The notes under the pieces: model-generated
What the model was told of the DNA's origin: nothing
Database searches by the model: none
Seen by the model: the letters and a program-made list of their open reading frames with translations, nothing else
In this document: positions 26,010 through 35,311 of the stretch, in pieces
Numbering within the stretch: the first letter of the stretch is position 1
Layout of the letters: the number at the start of each line of letters is the position of its first letter
Translations under genes and position numbers: made by a program
NCBI RefSeq assembly: GCF_040548875.1
Contig: NZ_JBEPSJ010000001.1
Span: 806,001-870,000, forward strand
Direction: 5' to 3'
DNA from: Conyzicola nivalis_A
GTDB taxonomy: Bacteria; Actinomycetota; Actinomycetes; Actinomycetales; Microbacteriaceae
DNA: 64,000 bases

Positions 26010-27551
26010 ATGTCCCCCGTGGATATCACACCGGAATTCAATCCGCTCAGGATTCCTTCCGACCGTCGCCTCAACCGCATCGCCGGTCCGAGCGCACTCA
26101 TCATCTTCGGCGTGACAGGCGACCTGTCACGCAAGAAGCTGATGCCAGCCGTGTACGACCTCGCCAACCGCGGCCTGCTGCCCCCGGGCTTCGCGCTCGT
26201 CGGCTTCGCGCGCCGCGACTGGGAAGACCAGGACTTCGAGAAAGAGGTCTACGAGGCCGTCAAGCAGTACGCTCGCACCCCGTTCGATGAGGACGTCTGG
26301 CGCCAGCTGGCGCTCGGCATCCGCTTCGTGCAGGGTGAGTTCGACGACGCCGAGGCGTTCGACCGGCTCAAGGAGACGATCGAGGAACTCGACCGCGACC
26401 GCGGAACCATGGGAAACCACGCGTTCTACCTGTCGATCCCGCCGAAGTCGTTCCCGCAGGTCACCGAGCAGCTGCGCAACTCCGGCCTCGCCGAACAACA
26501 GGACGGACACTGGCGCCGCGTCGTCATCGAGAAGCCCTTCGGAAGCGACCTGAAGACGGCCCGCGAGCTCAACGCGGTCGTCGAGAGCGTCTTCCCGCCC
26601 GACAGCGTGTTCCGCATCGACCACTACCTCGGCAAGGAGACGGTGCAGAACATCCTGGCGCTGCGCTTCGCCAACGAGATGTACGAGCCGATCTGGAACG
26701 CCAACTACATCGACCACGTTCAGATCACCATGGCCGAGGACATCGGTGTGGGCGGCCGCGCCGGCTACTACGACGGCATCGGCGCTGCGCGCGACGTGAT
26801 CCAGAACCACCTGCTGCAGCTCCTCGCCCTCACGGCGATGGAGGAGCCCATCTCGTTCAACGCCGCCGACCTGCGCGCCGAGAAGGAGAAGGTGCTCGCC
26901 GCGGTCAAGCTTCCGGCCGACCTGAGCAACTCGACCGCACGCGGCCAGTACTCCGGTGGGTGGCAGGGCGGCGAGAAGGTCGTCGGCTTCCTCGACGAAG
27001 ACGGCATGAACCCCGAGTCGCTCACCGAGACCTTCGCGGCCATCCGCCTCGACATCGGCACGCGTCGCTGGGCCGGTGTTCCGTTCTACCTCCGCGCCGG
27101 CAAGCGTCTGGGCCGTCGCGTCACCGAGATCGCCGTGGTCTTCAAGCGCGCTCCGCAGAACCTGTTCGCCGAGAGCCAGACCGGCACCCTCGGCCAGAAT
27201 GCGATCGTCATCCGCGTGCAGCCCGACGAGGGCGTCACCATTCGTTTCGGCTCGAAGGTTCCCGGCGCCACCATGCAGGTGCGCGACGTGACCATGGACT
27301 TCGGCTACGGCCACGCCTTCACCGAGGCGAGCCCCGAGGCCTACGAGCGGCTCATTCTCGACGTGCTGCTCGGCGACCCGCCGCTGTTCCCCCGTCACGA
27401 GGAGGTCGAGCTCAGCTGGAAGATCCTCGACCCGATCGAGGAGTTCTGGGAGACGCAGGGCCAGCCAGAGCAGTACCGACCGGGCACCTGGGGACCGCAG
27501 TCCGCAGACGACCTTCTAGCCCGCGACGGCAGAGTATGGAGACGACCATGA
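26010..27551 (+). CDS. zwf: Glucose-6-phosphate 1-dehydrogenase
   Basis: The 513-residue protein has the nucleotide motif FGVTGDLSRKKLMPAVYDLA near residue 33, the substrate and catalytic motif RIDHYLGKETVQN near 207, and VEKPFG-type IEKPFGSDL. It oxidises glucose-6-phosphate to 6-phosphogluconolactone with NADP. The ATG follows AAGGAG. Its stop overlaps the opcA ATG (ATGA), matching the known dependence of actinobacterial Zwf on OpcA. Confidence 0.97.
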   Translation: MSPVDITPEFNPLRIPSDRRLNRIAGPSALIIFGVTGDLSRKKLMPAVYDLANRGLLPPGFALVGFARRDWEDQDFEKEVYEAVKQYARTPFDEDVWRQLALGIRFVQGEFDDAEAFDRLKETIEELDRDRGTMGNHAFYLSIPPKSFPQVTEQLRNSGLAEQQDGHWRRVVIEKPFGSDLKTARELNAVVESVFPPDSVFRIDHYLGKETVQNILALRFANEMYEPIWNANYIDHVQITMAEDIGVGGRAGYYDGIGAARDVIQNHLLQLLALTAMEEPISFNAADLRAEKEKVLAAVKLPADLSNSTARGQYSGGWQGGEKVVGFLDEDGMNPESLTETFAAIRLDIGTRRWAGVPFYLRAGKRLGRRVTEIAVVFKRAPQNLFAESQTGTLGQNAIVIRVQPDEGVTIRFGSKVPGATMQVRDVTMDFGYGHAFTEASPEAYERLILDVLLGDPPLFPRHEEVELSWKILDPIEEFWETQGQPEQYRPGTWGPQSADDLLARDGRVWRRP

Positions 27552-28555
27552 TTGTCGACCTTCCCGACACGACCACCAGCAAGATCTCGAAGGCGCTCGT
27601 CAAGATCCGCGAGGAGGGCGGCGCCGTCGCCCTCGGCCGCGTCCTGACGCTCGTCATCTCGACGAAGCTCGGCGAGGAAGAAGAGGCCATCGAGGCCGCC
27701 AACGACGCGTCGCGGGAGCACCCGATGCGCGTCATCGTGATCTCGACGAGCCAGGGGGCGGATGATTCGTCCGAATCCCGCATCGACGCACAGATCCGCG
27801 TGGGCGGCGACGCCGGCGCGAGCGAGGTCATCGTCGTGCGCGCCTACGGCGAGACCGCGAGCGACCAGGAGGGCCTCGTCACGGGGCTGCTGTTGCCCGA
27901 CGCCCCCGTCGTGGCCTGGTGGCCCGGAGTCGCACCGGAGAACGCCTCGAAGTCGCCGCTCGGCGTCATCGCCCAGCGCCGCATCACCGACGCCGCATCC
28001 AGCTCGAACCCCGCCGCCGCGCTCGTGCACGTCGCCCAGACGTACGCGCCGGGCGACACCGACTTCGCCTGGACCCGCCTCACGCTGTGGCGCGCCCAGC
28101 TCGCCGCCGTGCTCGACCAGCCGCCGTACGAGACCGTCACGGGTGTCACCGTGCACGGCGCGGCCGACTCGCCCTCGACGGTGCTGCTCGCCGCCTGGCT
28201 GCAGCTGCAGCTCCAGGTCGACGTGAACCTCGAGGTCACGAACAAGTCGCACGGATCGAGCGGCATCCAGGGCGTCGTCCTGGAGCGCGCGAGCGGCCCG
28301 ATCGAGCTCGAGCGCACGCTCGTGAACGTCGCGACGCTAATCCAGCCCAACCAGCCGACGCACGACATCTCGCTGCCGCGCCGCAGCCTGCGCGACTGCC
28401 TGTCGGAGGAACTGCGCAGGCTCGACCCCGACGACTTGTTCGGCGATGTCATCCAAAGTGGACTCGGCCAGCTCGGCAAGGTCACGCCGCACCTCCACAC
28501 GGGTACGATCGCAGCAGTGAAGATCGACGAAGAGACCGGAGTGGCCACCGCGTGA
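27548..28555 (+). CDS. opcA: Glucose-6-phosphate dehydrogenase assembly protein OpcA
   Basis: The start at 27548 (ATGA overlap with zwf) gives 335 residues beginning MIVDLPDTTTSKISKAL; an alternative ATG at 27536 would add four residues. Family features are GRVLTLVI near residue 33, EHPMRVIVI, LLLPDAPVVAWWPG and SLPRRSLRDCLSEELRRLDPDD. OpcA is an allosteric or assembly partner of Zwf in actinobacteria. It is coupled at both ends, to zwf and to pgl. Confidence 0.94.
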   Translation: MIVDLPDTTTSKISKALVKIREEGGAVALGRVLTLVISTKLGEEEEAIEAANDASREHPMRVIVISTSQGADDSSESRIDAQIRVGGDAGASEVIVVRAYGETASDQEGLVTGLLLPDAPVVAWWPGVAPENASKSPLGVIAQRRITDAASSSNPAAALVHVAQTYAPGDTDFAWTRLTLWRAQLAAVLDQPPYETVTGVTVHGAADSPSTVLLAAWLQLQLQVDVNLEVTNKSHGSSGIQGVVLERASGPIELERTLVNVATLIQPNQPTHDISLPRRSLRDCLSEELRRLDPDDLFGDVIQSGLGQLGKVTPHLHTGTIAAVKIDEETGVATA

Positions 28556-29349
28556 CAGTAGGACGACGGGTGCTCGTGCACCCAGACAAGGCAGCACTCG
28601 CAGCATCGGTTGCTGCGAGATTCATGACGAAGATGGTCGACCTGATCGACGAGTTCGGTGAAGCAACCGTCGTCCTCACCGGTGGCACGATGGGCAGCGC
28701 GGTCCTGCGCGCCATCAACGAGTCTCCGGCTCGCGACACCATCAACTGGTCGCAGGTCAGCTTCTGGTGGGGTGACGAGCGTTGGCTCCCCCGCGGCGAC
28801 GCCGAGCGCAACGAGACCCAGGCCCGCGAGGCGCTGCTCGACCACCTCGACATCGACCAGAGCATGATCCACGCGTTCCCGGCGTCGGACGACGGTATCG
28901 AGCTGGAGGCCGCGGCAGAGCTGTACGCCCTCGAACTGGCCGCGCACGCGGTCGAGGGCGCCTCGCTCCCCCGGTTCGACATCACGTTCCTGGGTGTCGG
29001 GCCCGACGGGCACATCGCGTCGCTGTTCCCCGAGCAGGCGGGCATCCGCGAGACGGAGGCGACCGTCGTCTCCGTGCGCAACGCCCCGAAGCCCCCGCCG
29101 GAGCGCCTGTCGCTCACCCTCCCGGTGATCAACTCGTCGACGCGCATCTGGCTCGTCCTGGCCGGCGCCGACAAGGCGTCAGCGCTGGGGCTCAGCCTCG
29201 CGGGTGCGAGCATCAACGAGGTGCCCGCCGCGGGCATCGAGGGACGCCGCAGCACGCTGTACTACGTCGACAAGGAGGCCACCGCGGAGGTTCCCGAGAA
29301 CCTCACCGCGACGGAGATCTTCTGGACGGCCGCCGACGCCACCGAGTAG
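28552..29349 (+). CDS. pgl: 6-phosphogluconolactonase
   Basis: The GTG at 28552 overlaps the opcA stop (GTGA) and gives 265 residues. DevB/Pgl motifs are VVLTGGTMGSAVL near residue 40, FWWGDERWLPRGDAERN, and FLGVGPDGHIASLFPEQ. It hydrolyses 6-phosphogluconolactone made by Zwf. It is the last gene of the pentose-phosphate operon and is followed 14 bases later by a strong terminator. Confidence 0.95.
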   Translation: MTVGRRVLVHPDKAALAASVAARFMTKMVDLIDEFGEATVVLTGGTMGSAVLRAINESPARDTINWSQVSFWWGDERWLPRGDAERNETQAREALLDHLDIDQSMIHAFPASDDGIELEAAAELYALELAAHAVEGASLPRFDITFLGVGPDGHIASLFPEQAGIRETEATVVSVRNAPKPPPERLSLTLPVINSSTRIWLVLAGADKASALGLSLAGASINEVPAAGIEGRRSTLYYVDKEATAEVPENLTATEIFWTAADATE

Positions 29350-29363
29350 CACCCCGTACGAAC

Positions 29364-29400
29364 AAGGCCGGCCCCGGATCATCCGAGGGCCGGCCTTTTT
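29364..29400 (+). terminator. Rho-independent terminator of the pentose-phosphate operon
   Basis: AAGGCCGGCCC pairs perfectly with GGGCCGGCCTT, an inner CGGAT/ATCCG stem extends the helix past one bulged base, and five T residues end it. It is the clearest intrinsic terminator in the window. Confidence 0.9.
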
Positions 29401-29438
29401 CGTGCCCGCTCGCGCCCCTGTCACATGCCGCGCTTACC

Positions 29439-29522
29439 TGCCAAATGAAGGAGAATCTGCCGCGTAACCCCGCCGATCGCACTCGATGCGTGACTACGGG
29501 GTGCATTTTCCTTCATTTGGCA
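29439..29522. repeat. 84-bp imperfect palindrome in an intergenic region
   Basis: TGCCAAATGAAGGA at 29439-29452 is repeated exactly inverted at 29509-29522, followed inward by AAT and CCGTA-type matches. About 27 of the outer 37 positions pair, and several mismatches are G-T wobbles. It lies between the pgl terminator and rbpA and covers most of that gap. It could be a small non-autonomous mobile element, a structured RNA or a nucleoid protein site; no open reading frame fits. Confidence 0.7.
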
Positions 29523-29563
29523 GAGATCGCAAATACGCAGCGGTCGGGCGGATGCCTCGGGCG

Positions 29564-29584
29564 GCTTAACGACGGATGGCCGCC
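29564..29584. repeat. Copy 1 of a 21-bp dispersed repeat
   Basis: The 21 bases, starting GCTTAACGACGG, are identical to 44533-44553. Here the copy lies 35 bases beyond the rbpA stop, and TGGCCG (29577-29582) inside it pairs with CGGCCA (29599-29604), giving a weak hairpin that may end rbpA transcription. Confidence 0.7.
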
Positions 29585-29619
29585 ACCCCGAGGGATGACG
29601 GCCAGCGACGTGCGCGCGA

Positions 29620-29988
29620 CTACTGGGCCGCGGGAGCGCTGCCGCGACGGGCGCGGAGCTGGGAGAGGGCGTCGCCCAGAAGGGACTCGGCTTCCTCTTC
29701 GGTGCGACGCTCCTTCACGTAGGCGAGGTGCGTCTTGTACGGCTCGAGCTTGGCGACCGACGGCGGGTTGTCTTTGTCGCGGCCGGCGGGAAGACCGCTC
29801 TGCGGCGAGTCGATCGTGAGGGGGATCTCGTCGTCGGGCAGGTTGGCGGCGAAGTGACGCACCGTCTCGTTGCCGAGTTCGTCCCAGTAGGAGATCTGCA
29901 CGCGCTCGGCGTGGTAACCCCTGTCTTGCTCCCCCATTGGGCCTGCGCCCACACGCGATCCGCGAATCGCACTGCCTCCTGAAGCCAC
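29620..29988 (-). CDS. rbpA: RNA polymerase-binding protein RbpA
   Basis: The 122-residue protein starts at a GTG after an AAGGGGG site. It begins ASGGSAIRGSRVGAGPMGE, the conserved N-terminal and basic linker type of RbpA, followed by RVQISYWDELGNETVRHFAAN (core domain), and DSPQSGLPAGRD. Its C-terminal sigma-interaction part contains PYKTHLAYVKERRTEEEAESLL. RbpA binds the principal sigma factor and stabilises open promoter complexes in actinobacteria. It sits 22 bases behind secG and is probably cotranscribed with it. Confidence 0.95.
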   Translation of the reverse strand: MASGGSAIRGSRVGAGPMGEQDRGYHAERVQISYWDELGNETVRHFAANLPDDEIPLTIDSPQSGLPAGRDKDNPPSVAKLEPYKTHLAYVKERRTEEEAESLLGDALSQLRARRGSAPAAQ

Positions 29989-30010
29989 GGTGCCCCCTTT
30001 TGACTAGTTC

Positions 30011-30259
30011 CTATTGACCAGTGAACTTGGTGATGAGACCAAGTACGACGATCGAAGTGATCCACACGACGGCGAGTATCACCGTGATGCGGTTGAGGTT
30101 GCGTTCAGCGACACCGGATGCACCCAGGTTCGAGGTCACTCCACCCCCGAACATGTCGGAGAGACCGCCGCCGCGACCGCGGTGCAGGAGGATGAGAAGC
30201 GTCAGCAAGAGACTCGTGATGCCGAGAACGACTTGCAACGCGACCTGGAGAATTTCCAC
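30011..30259 (-). CDS. secG: Preprotein translocase subunit SecG
   Basis: The GTG at 30259 after AAAGG gives 82 residues (VEILQVALQVVLGITSLLL); the longer frame from 30292 adds only a charged stretch. Two membrane helices (about residues 3-25 and 58-78) flank a Gly-rich loop with GRGGGLSDMFGGG, the SecG hallmark. It assists SecYE in protein export. It lies downstream of tpiA but is separated from it by a hairpin and a promoter-like TATACT. Confidence 0.93.
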   Translation of the reverse strand: MEILQVALQVVLGITSLLLTLLILLHRGRGGGLSDMFGGGVTSNLGASGVAERNLNRITVILAVVWITSIVVLGLITKFTGQ

Positions 30260-30294
30260 GGGTAACCTTTCGAAGCGGCCGGTGGGCCTCAAGT

Positions 30295-30300
30295 AGTATA
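30295..30300 (-). promoter_or_regulatory. -10 element (TATACT) upstream of secG
   Basis: TATACT on the minus strand lies 36 bases before the secG GTG and just behind the tpiA hairpin. No clear -35 is visible. Confidence 0.45.
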
Positions 30301-30308
30301 TCTGCGCG

Positions 30309-30339
30309 TCGGCGCCCCGTTGGAGCGGGGTAGCGCCGA
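30309..30339 (-). terminator. Hairpin after the gap-pgk-tpiA operon
   Basis: TCGGCGC..CCCG pairs with CGGGG..GCGCCGA in a stem with a small internal loop, 19 bases past the tpiA stop. There is no T-run. Confidence 0.5.
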
Positions 30340-30357
30340 ATTGTCTATTGCGCTAAA

Positions 30358-31164
30358 TCAGGTGCCGACGTGCTTGTGGAACCGCGAGATGCTGGCGAAC
30401 TCGTCGAGGTCGAGGCTGGCGCCTCCGACAAGAGCACCGTCGACGTTGGGCTCCCGCATGAACGAGGCGATGTTGGCGGCCTTGACCGAGCCGCCGTAGA
30501 GCACGCGGGTGGCGGCTGCGACGTCGTCGCCGAGAATCTCGACGAGCGTCTCGCGCAGTTTCGCGGCGACCTGCTCGGCCTGGTCGGGCGTTGCGGCCTG
30601 GCCGGAGCCGATGGCCCAGACCGGCTCGTACGCGACGACGATGTCGACCGCTCCGGTGACGCCGGCGAGGGCGGCACGCAGCTGGGCGACGGGAACCGCG
30701 CTCGCCCCGTGCTTCTCGAGGTCCTCGGCGGTCTCACCGACACAGATCACCGGGACGAGCCCGTGACGCAGTGCGGCTGCCACCTTGGCGGCGACGACCT
30801 CGTCGGTCTCGTTGTGCAGTGTGCGGCGCTCGGAGTGTCCGATGATTACGTACTGGCAGTCGAGCGCCTTGAGGAATGCCCCTGAGATCTCGCCGGTGTA
30901 TGCGCCGGAGTCATGGGCCGAGAGGTCCTGGGCGCCGAACGCGAGCTCGAGCTTGTCGGCGGAGATGAGCGTCTGCACCGAACGGAGGTCGGTGAAGGGC
31001 GGGAAGACCGCGACCTCGGCCGAGCCGAAGTCGTGGCGGGCGTCTTTGAGACTCCAGGCGAGCTTCTGCACGAACGCGATCGACTGTAGGTGGTCGAGGT
31101 TCATCTTCCAGTTGCCTGCGATGAAGGGCACGCGCTTGTGCGCCGTGCCGGGTACTACTGCCAT
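30358..31164 (-). CDS. tpiA: Triosephosphate isomerase
   Basis: The 268-residue protein carries the catalytic Lys in GNWKMN, the electrophile His in IIGHSERR near residue 110, the base Glu in VAYEPVWAIGSG near 182, and the phosphate loop LYGGSVKAANI. It interconverts dihydroxyacetone phosphate and glyceraldehyde-3-phosphate. Its start lies inside the end of pgk (10-base overlap), with GGAGG placed before it inside pgk, so it is coupled to pgk. Confidence 0.97.
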   Translation of the reverse strand: MAVVPGTAHKRVPFIAGNWKMNLDHLQSIAFVQKLAWSLKDARHDFGSAEVAVFPPFTDLRSVQTLISADKLELAFGAQDLSAHDSGAYTGEISGAFLKALDCQYVIIGHSERRTLHNETDEVVAAKVAAALRHGLVPVICVGETAEDLEKHGASAVPVAQLRAALAGVTGAVDIVVAYEPVWAIGSGQAATPDQAEQVAAKLRETLVEILGDDVAAATRVLYGGSVKAANIASFMREPNVDGALVGGASLDLDEFASISRFHKHVGT

Positions 31165-32369
31165 CCGAGGACCTCCAGGCCTGGCAGTCGCTTGCCCTCG
31201 AGGAACTCGAGAGAGGCGCCGCCACCGGTTGAGATGTGACCGAACTGGTCGTCTGTGAAGCCGAGGGCGCGCACGGCGGCGGCGGAGTCGCCACCACCGA
31301 CTACACCCAAGCCGTCGATCGTGGTGAGGGCCGCGGCGACCGCTTCGGTGCCTGCGGCGAAGGGTGCGAGTTCGAAGACGCCCATGGGACCGTTCCAGAA
31401 CACGGTCTTCGAGGCCGAGATGACTTCGGCGAATCGCTCGCCGGTGTCTGGGCCGATGTCGAGGCCGAGACCGGATGAACCGAACGGCGTCTGTTCGATC
31501 GCGTCGGCCGCGGTGGTGACCACCTCTGCGTCTGCGCCGAACTTCGAGGCGACCACGATGTCGGTGGGGAGGACGATCTCGACGCCGAGGCGTTCCGCCT
31601 CCGCGAGGTATCCCTTAACGGCGTCGATCTGGTCGGTCTCGAGCAGGCTGGCGCCCACCTTGTGGCCCTGGGCCGCGAGGAAGGTGAAGAGCATGCCGCC
31701 GCCGATGAGCAGCGTGTCGACCTTGGGGAGCAGCGCGCCGATCACGGCGAGCTTGTCGGAGACCTTCGAGCCGCCGAGGACGACCGTGTACGGCGCCTCG
31801 GGGGTACGGGTGAGGCGCTCGAGGACCTCGAGCTCGGTCTGGATCAGCAGGCCGGCCGCGCTGGGCAGCAGTTGCGCCACCTCGTAGACGCTGGCCTGCT
31901 TGCGGTGCACGACGCCGAAACCGTCGGAGACGAAGGCATCGGCGAACGCGGCGAGCTGGCCGGCGAAGGCCTCCCGCTCCGCGCCGTCTTTGCTCGTCTC
32001 CCCCGCGTTGAAACGCAGGTTCTCGAGCAGGGCGATGTCGCCGTCGGCGAGGCCGGAGACGGCCTCCCCGGCGGCGGAACCGACCGTGTCGCTTGCGAAC
32101 ACGACACCCTTGCCGAGCAGCTCGCTCAGTCGCTGTGCGACGGGAGCGAGGCTGTACTTGGCGTCCGGCGCGCCTTCGGGTCGCCCGAGATGGGAGACCA
32201 CGACGACGCGAGCGCCGGAGTTGATGAGTGCGTTCAGCGTCGGCAGAGAGGCACGAATGCGCCCGTCGTCCGTGATCTGTCCGTCTTTCAACGGAACGTT
32301 CAGATCACAGCGGACGAGGACACGCTTGCCGCTCAGGTCGCCGAGGCTGTCGATGGTACGAAGCGACAC
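31155..32369 (-). CDS. pgk: Phosphoglycerate kinase
   Basis: The 404-residue protein starts at GTG and begins LRTIDSLGDLSGKRVLVRCDLNVPL, the substrate-binding signature. It has VVVSHLGRPEG, LIGGGMLFTFLAAQG and the nucleotide motif GGGDSAAAVRALG with HISTGGGASLEFLEG. It makes ATP from 1,3-bisphosphoglycerate in glycolysis. It lies 40 bases behind gap and overlaps tpiA. Confidence 0.97.
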   Translation of the reverse strand: MSLRTIDSLGDLSGKRVLVRCDLNVPLKDGQITDDGRIRASLPTLNALINSGARVVVVSHLGRPEGAPDAKYSLAPVAQRLSELLGKGVVFASDTVGSAAGEAVSGLADGDIALLENLRFNAGETSKDGAEREAFAGQLAAFADAFVSDGFGVVHRKQASVYEVAQLLPSAAGLLIQTELEVLERLTRTPEAPYTVVLGGSKVSDKLAVIGALLPKVDTLLIGGGMLFTFLAAQGHKVGASLLETDQIDAVKGYLAEAERLGVEIVLPTDIVVASKFGADAEVVTTAADAIEQTPFGSSGLGLDIGPDTGERFAEVISASKTVFWNGPMGVFELAPFAAGTEAVAAALTTIDGLGVVGGGDSAAAVRALGFTDDQFGHISTGGGASLEFLEGKRLPGLEVLGWQ

Positions 32370-32409
32370 GGTCGGGTGTATCCAGTTCTCTTGTGGTGGT
32401 GACGAGCCG

Positions 32410-33417
<1,008 letters not shown>

Positions 33418-33473
33418 TGAAACTCCAGTTTTTCAGGCGCCTTGAGGCGCACAGGTGGTGGATTCTGCTGAAA

Positions 33474-33496
33474 GGCCGGGGCTCGAGGCCCCGGCC
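33474..33496 (-). terminator. Terminator of sodA
   Basis: GGCCGGGGC and GCCCCGGCC form a perfect 9-bp stem around a 5-base TCGAG loop. On the minus strand it is followed by TTT. It lies nine bases after the sodA stop and separates sodA from gap. Confidence 0.75.
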
Positions 33497-33505
33497 ACGA
33501 TGCCG

Positions 33506-34132
33506 CTACGAGAGTAGCAGCAGGCCTTCCGTCTTCACGCGTGCGACGTCGAAGCGCTGCTGCACGTTCTCCCAGTTGGTGATCGCCCAGAACGCCTTGA
33601 CGTAGTCGGCGCGCACGTTCTTGTAGTCGAGGTAGTACGCGTGCTCCCAGACGTCGAGCATCAGCAGCGGCACGATGCCGGCGGGCAGGTTGCCCTGCTG
33701 GTCGAAGAACTGCACGATGATGAGGCGCTGGCCGATGGAGTCCCAGGCGAGAACCGACCAACCGGAGCCCTGAACGCCCATGGCGGTCGCGGTGAAGTGG
33801 GCGGTGAACTTGTCGAACGAGCCGAAGTGGTCGTCGATCGCCGCGGCGAGGTCGCCGGTGGGCTTGTCTCCGCCGTTCGGGGACATGTTGGTCCAGAAGA
33901 TCGAGTGGTTGACGTGTCCGCCGAGGTTGAACGCGAGGTCCTTCTCGAGCTTGTTGACGTAGGCGAGGTTGTCGCTGTCGCGAGCCTCGGCGAGCTGCGC
34001 GAGGGCGGTGTTCGCGCCGGTCACGTACGCCTGGTGGTGCTTGCTGTGATGCAGCTCCATGATGGCGCCGCTGATGCTCGGCTCCAGGGCCGAGTAGTCG
34101 TAGGGAAGGTCGGGAAGGGTGTAGTCAGCCAT
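33506..34132 (-). CDS. sodA: Superoxide dismutase, Fe/Mn family (Mn-type residues)
   Basis: The ATG at 34132 follows AGGAGA and gives 208 residues. Metal ligands are His in MELHHSKHH, His in GGHVNHSIFW, and Asp/His in LDVWEHAYYLDY. The GGHVNH and GVQGSGW stretches match Mn-dependent rather than Fe-dependent enzymes, although cambialistic use is possible. No signal peptide is present, so it is cytoplasmic. A -10-like TAGACT (complement of 34198-34203) suggests a leader of about 60 bases, which holds a CCCCGG/CCGGGG hairpin. It has its own terminator, so it is probably monocistronic. Confidence 0.96.
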   Translation of the reverse strand: MADYTLPDLPYDYSALEPSISGAIMELHHSKHHQAYVTGANTALAQLAEARDSDNLAYVNKLEKDLAFNLGGHVNHSIFWTNMSPNGGDKPTGDLAAAIDDHFGSFDKFTAHFTATAMGVQGSGWSVLAWDSIGQRLIIVQFFDQQGNLPAGIVPLLMLDVWEHAYYLDYKNVRADYVKAFWAITNWENVQQRFDVARVKTEGLLLLS

Positions 34133-34269
34133 CGATTTTTCTCCTAGCAAAATTGGCCCCGGAACAGTGAGTTTGATCTCGCCGGGGTGACTTTTCCAGT
34201 CTACTCACCACAACCATCCGCACCCTGAGATGCTTCCGCTTGTGACGATTGGGCACTATCCGTCGTCGG

Positions 34270-35250
34270 TTAGACGTCGTCCATGTCGGGCGGCAGGTTC
34301 GCGTCGGTACCCGGGATGTCGAGGTCGCTGGCTCGCTTGTCGGCCATCGCGAGCAGGCGGCGGATTCGTCCGGCGACGGCGTCCTTGGTCATGGGCGGGT
34401 CGGCGTGGTGGCCGAGCTCGTCGAGACTGGAGTCGCGGAAACGCAGCCGCAGCTCGCCCGCGTACCTCAGGTGCTTCGGTGTGGTGTCGTCGAGGATCTC
34501 GAGCGCGCGCTCCACACGGGCGCACGCGGCCACCGCGGCCTGCGCGCTGCGGCGCAGGTTGGCGTCGTCGAAGTTCACCAGGCGGTTCGCCGTGGCGCGC
34601 ACCTCGCGGCGCTGACGCAGCTGCTCCCAGGCCTCGACACTCGCGGTGGCGCCCATGTGCACCAGCATCGTGCCGATGGCCTCACCGTCGCGGATGACGA
34701 CGCGGTGCACGCCCCGCACTTCGCGGCTCTTGGCCTGCACGCCGAGACGGCCTGCGGCGCCGACGAGGGCCATCGCCGCCTCGTTGCCGGGGCAGGTGAC
34801 CTCGAGGGCGGCGGAACGGCCGGGGTCGGTGAGCGAGCCCGCTGCGAGGAAGGCGCCGCGCCAGACGGCGGCGATCTCGTCACGGGATCCGGTGGTGAGC
34901 TTGTTCGGCAGGCCGCGGATCGGGCGACGGCGGGCGTCGAGCAGTCCGGTCTGCCGGGCGAGGGTCTCTCCGCCTTCGACGACGCGGACCACGTACTGGT
35001 TGCTGCGGCGCGTGCCGGAGGCGGGAATCACCGCGGCCTCGCTGCGGACGCCGTAGAGCTCCGCGAGGTCTTTGCGCACGCGACGGGCGAGCGGCGCGGA
35101 GTCGAGCTCGGACTCCACCGCGATGCGGTTGGAGATCATGTGCAACCCGCCGGAGAAACGCAGGATCGTGGCGAGTTCGGCTGCCCGCACCGTGGTCTTG
35201 CTGACCTCAAGCCGCGCGAGTTCTTCTTTGACGTCGGCCGTTAGTGCCAC
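34270..35250 (-). CDS. whiA: DNA-binding protein WhiA
   Basis: The 326-residue protein starts with GTG (ALTADVKEELARLEV). The N-terminal half is a degenerate LAGLIDADG-type domain (RFSGGLHMISNRIAV, WRGAFLAAGSLTDPG). The C-terminal half is a helix-turn-helix domain with LRYAGELRLRFRDSSLDELG and TKDAVAGRIRRLL. WhiA is a transcription regulator tied to division and sporulation genes in actinobacteria. It is 61 bases downstream of rapZ. The gene yvcK, often placed between them, is missing. Confidence 0.96.
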   Translation of the reverse strand: MALTADVKEELARLEVSKTTVRAAELATILRFSGGLHMISNRIAVESELDSAPLARRVRKDLAELYGVRSEAAVIPASGTRRSNQYVVRVVEGGETLARQTGLLDARRRPIRGLPNKLTTGSRDEIAAVWRGAFLAAGSLTDPGRSAALEVTCPGNEAAMALVGAAGRLGVQAKSREVRGVHRVVIRDGEAIGTMLVHMGATASVEAWEQLRQRREVRATANRLVNFDDANLRRSAQAAVAACARVERALEILDDTTPKHLRYAGELRLRFRDSSLDELGHHADPPMTKDAVAGRIRRLLAMADKRASDLDIPGTDANLPPDMDDV

Positions 35251-35311
35251 TGAATAGTCTCTTTTCTTCCAAGTCCAGGGGTGCTGGAAAGTCGTGTGGA
35301 CGTGCTGAGCG

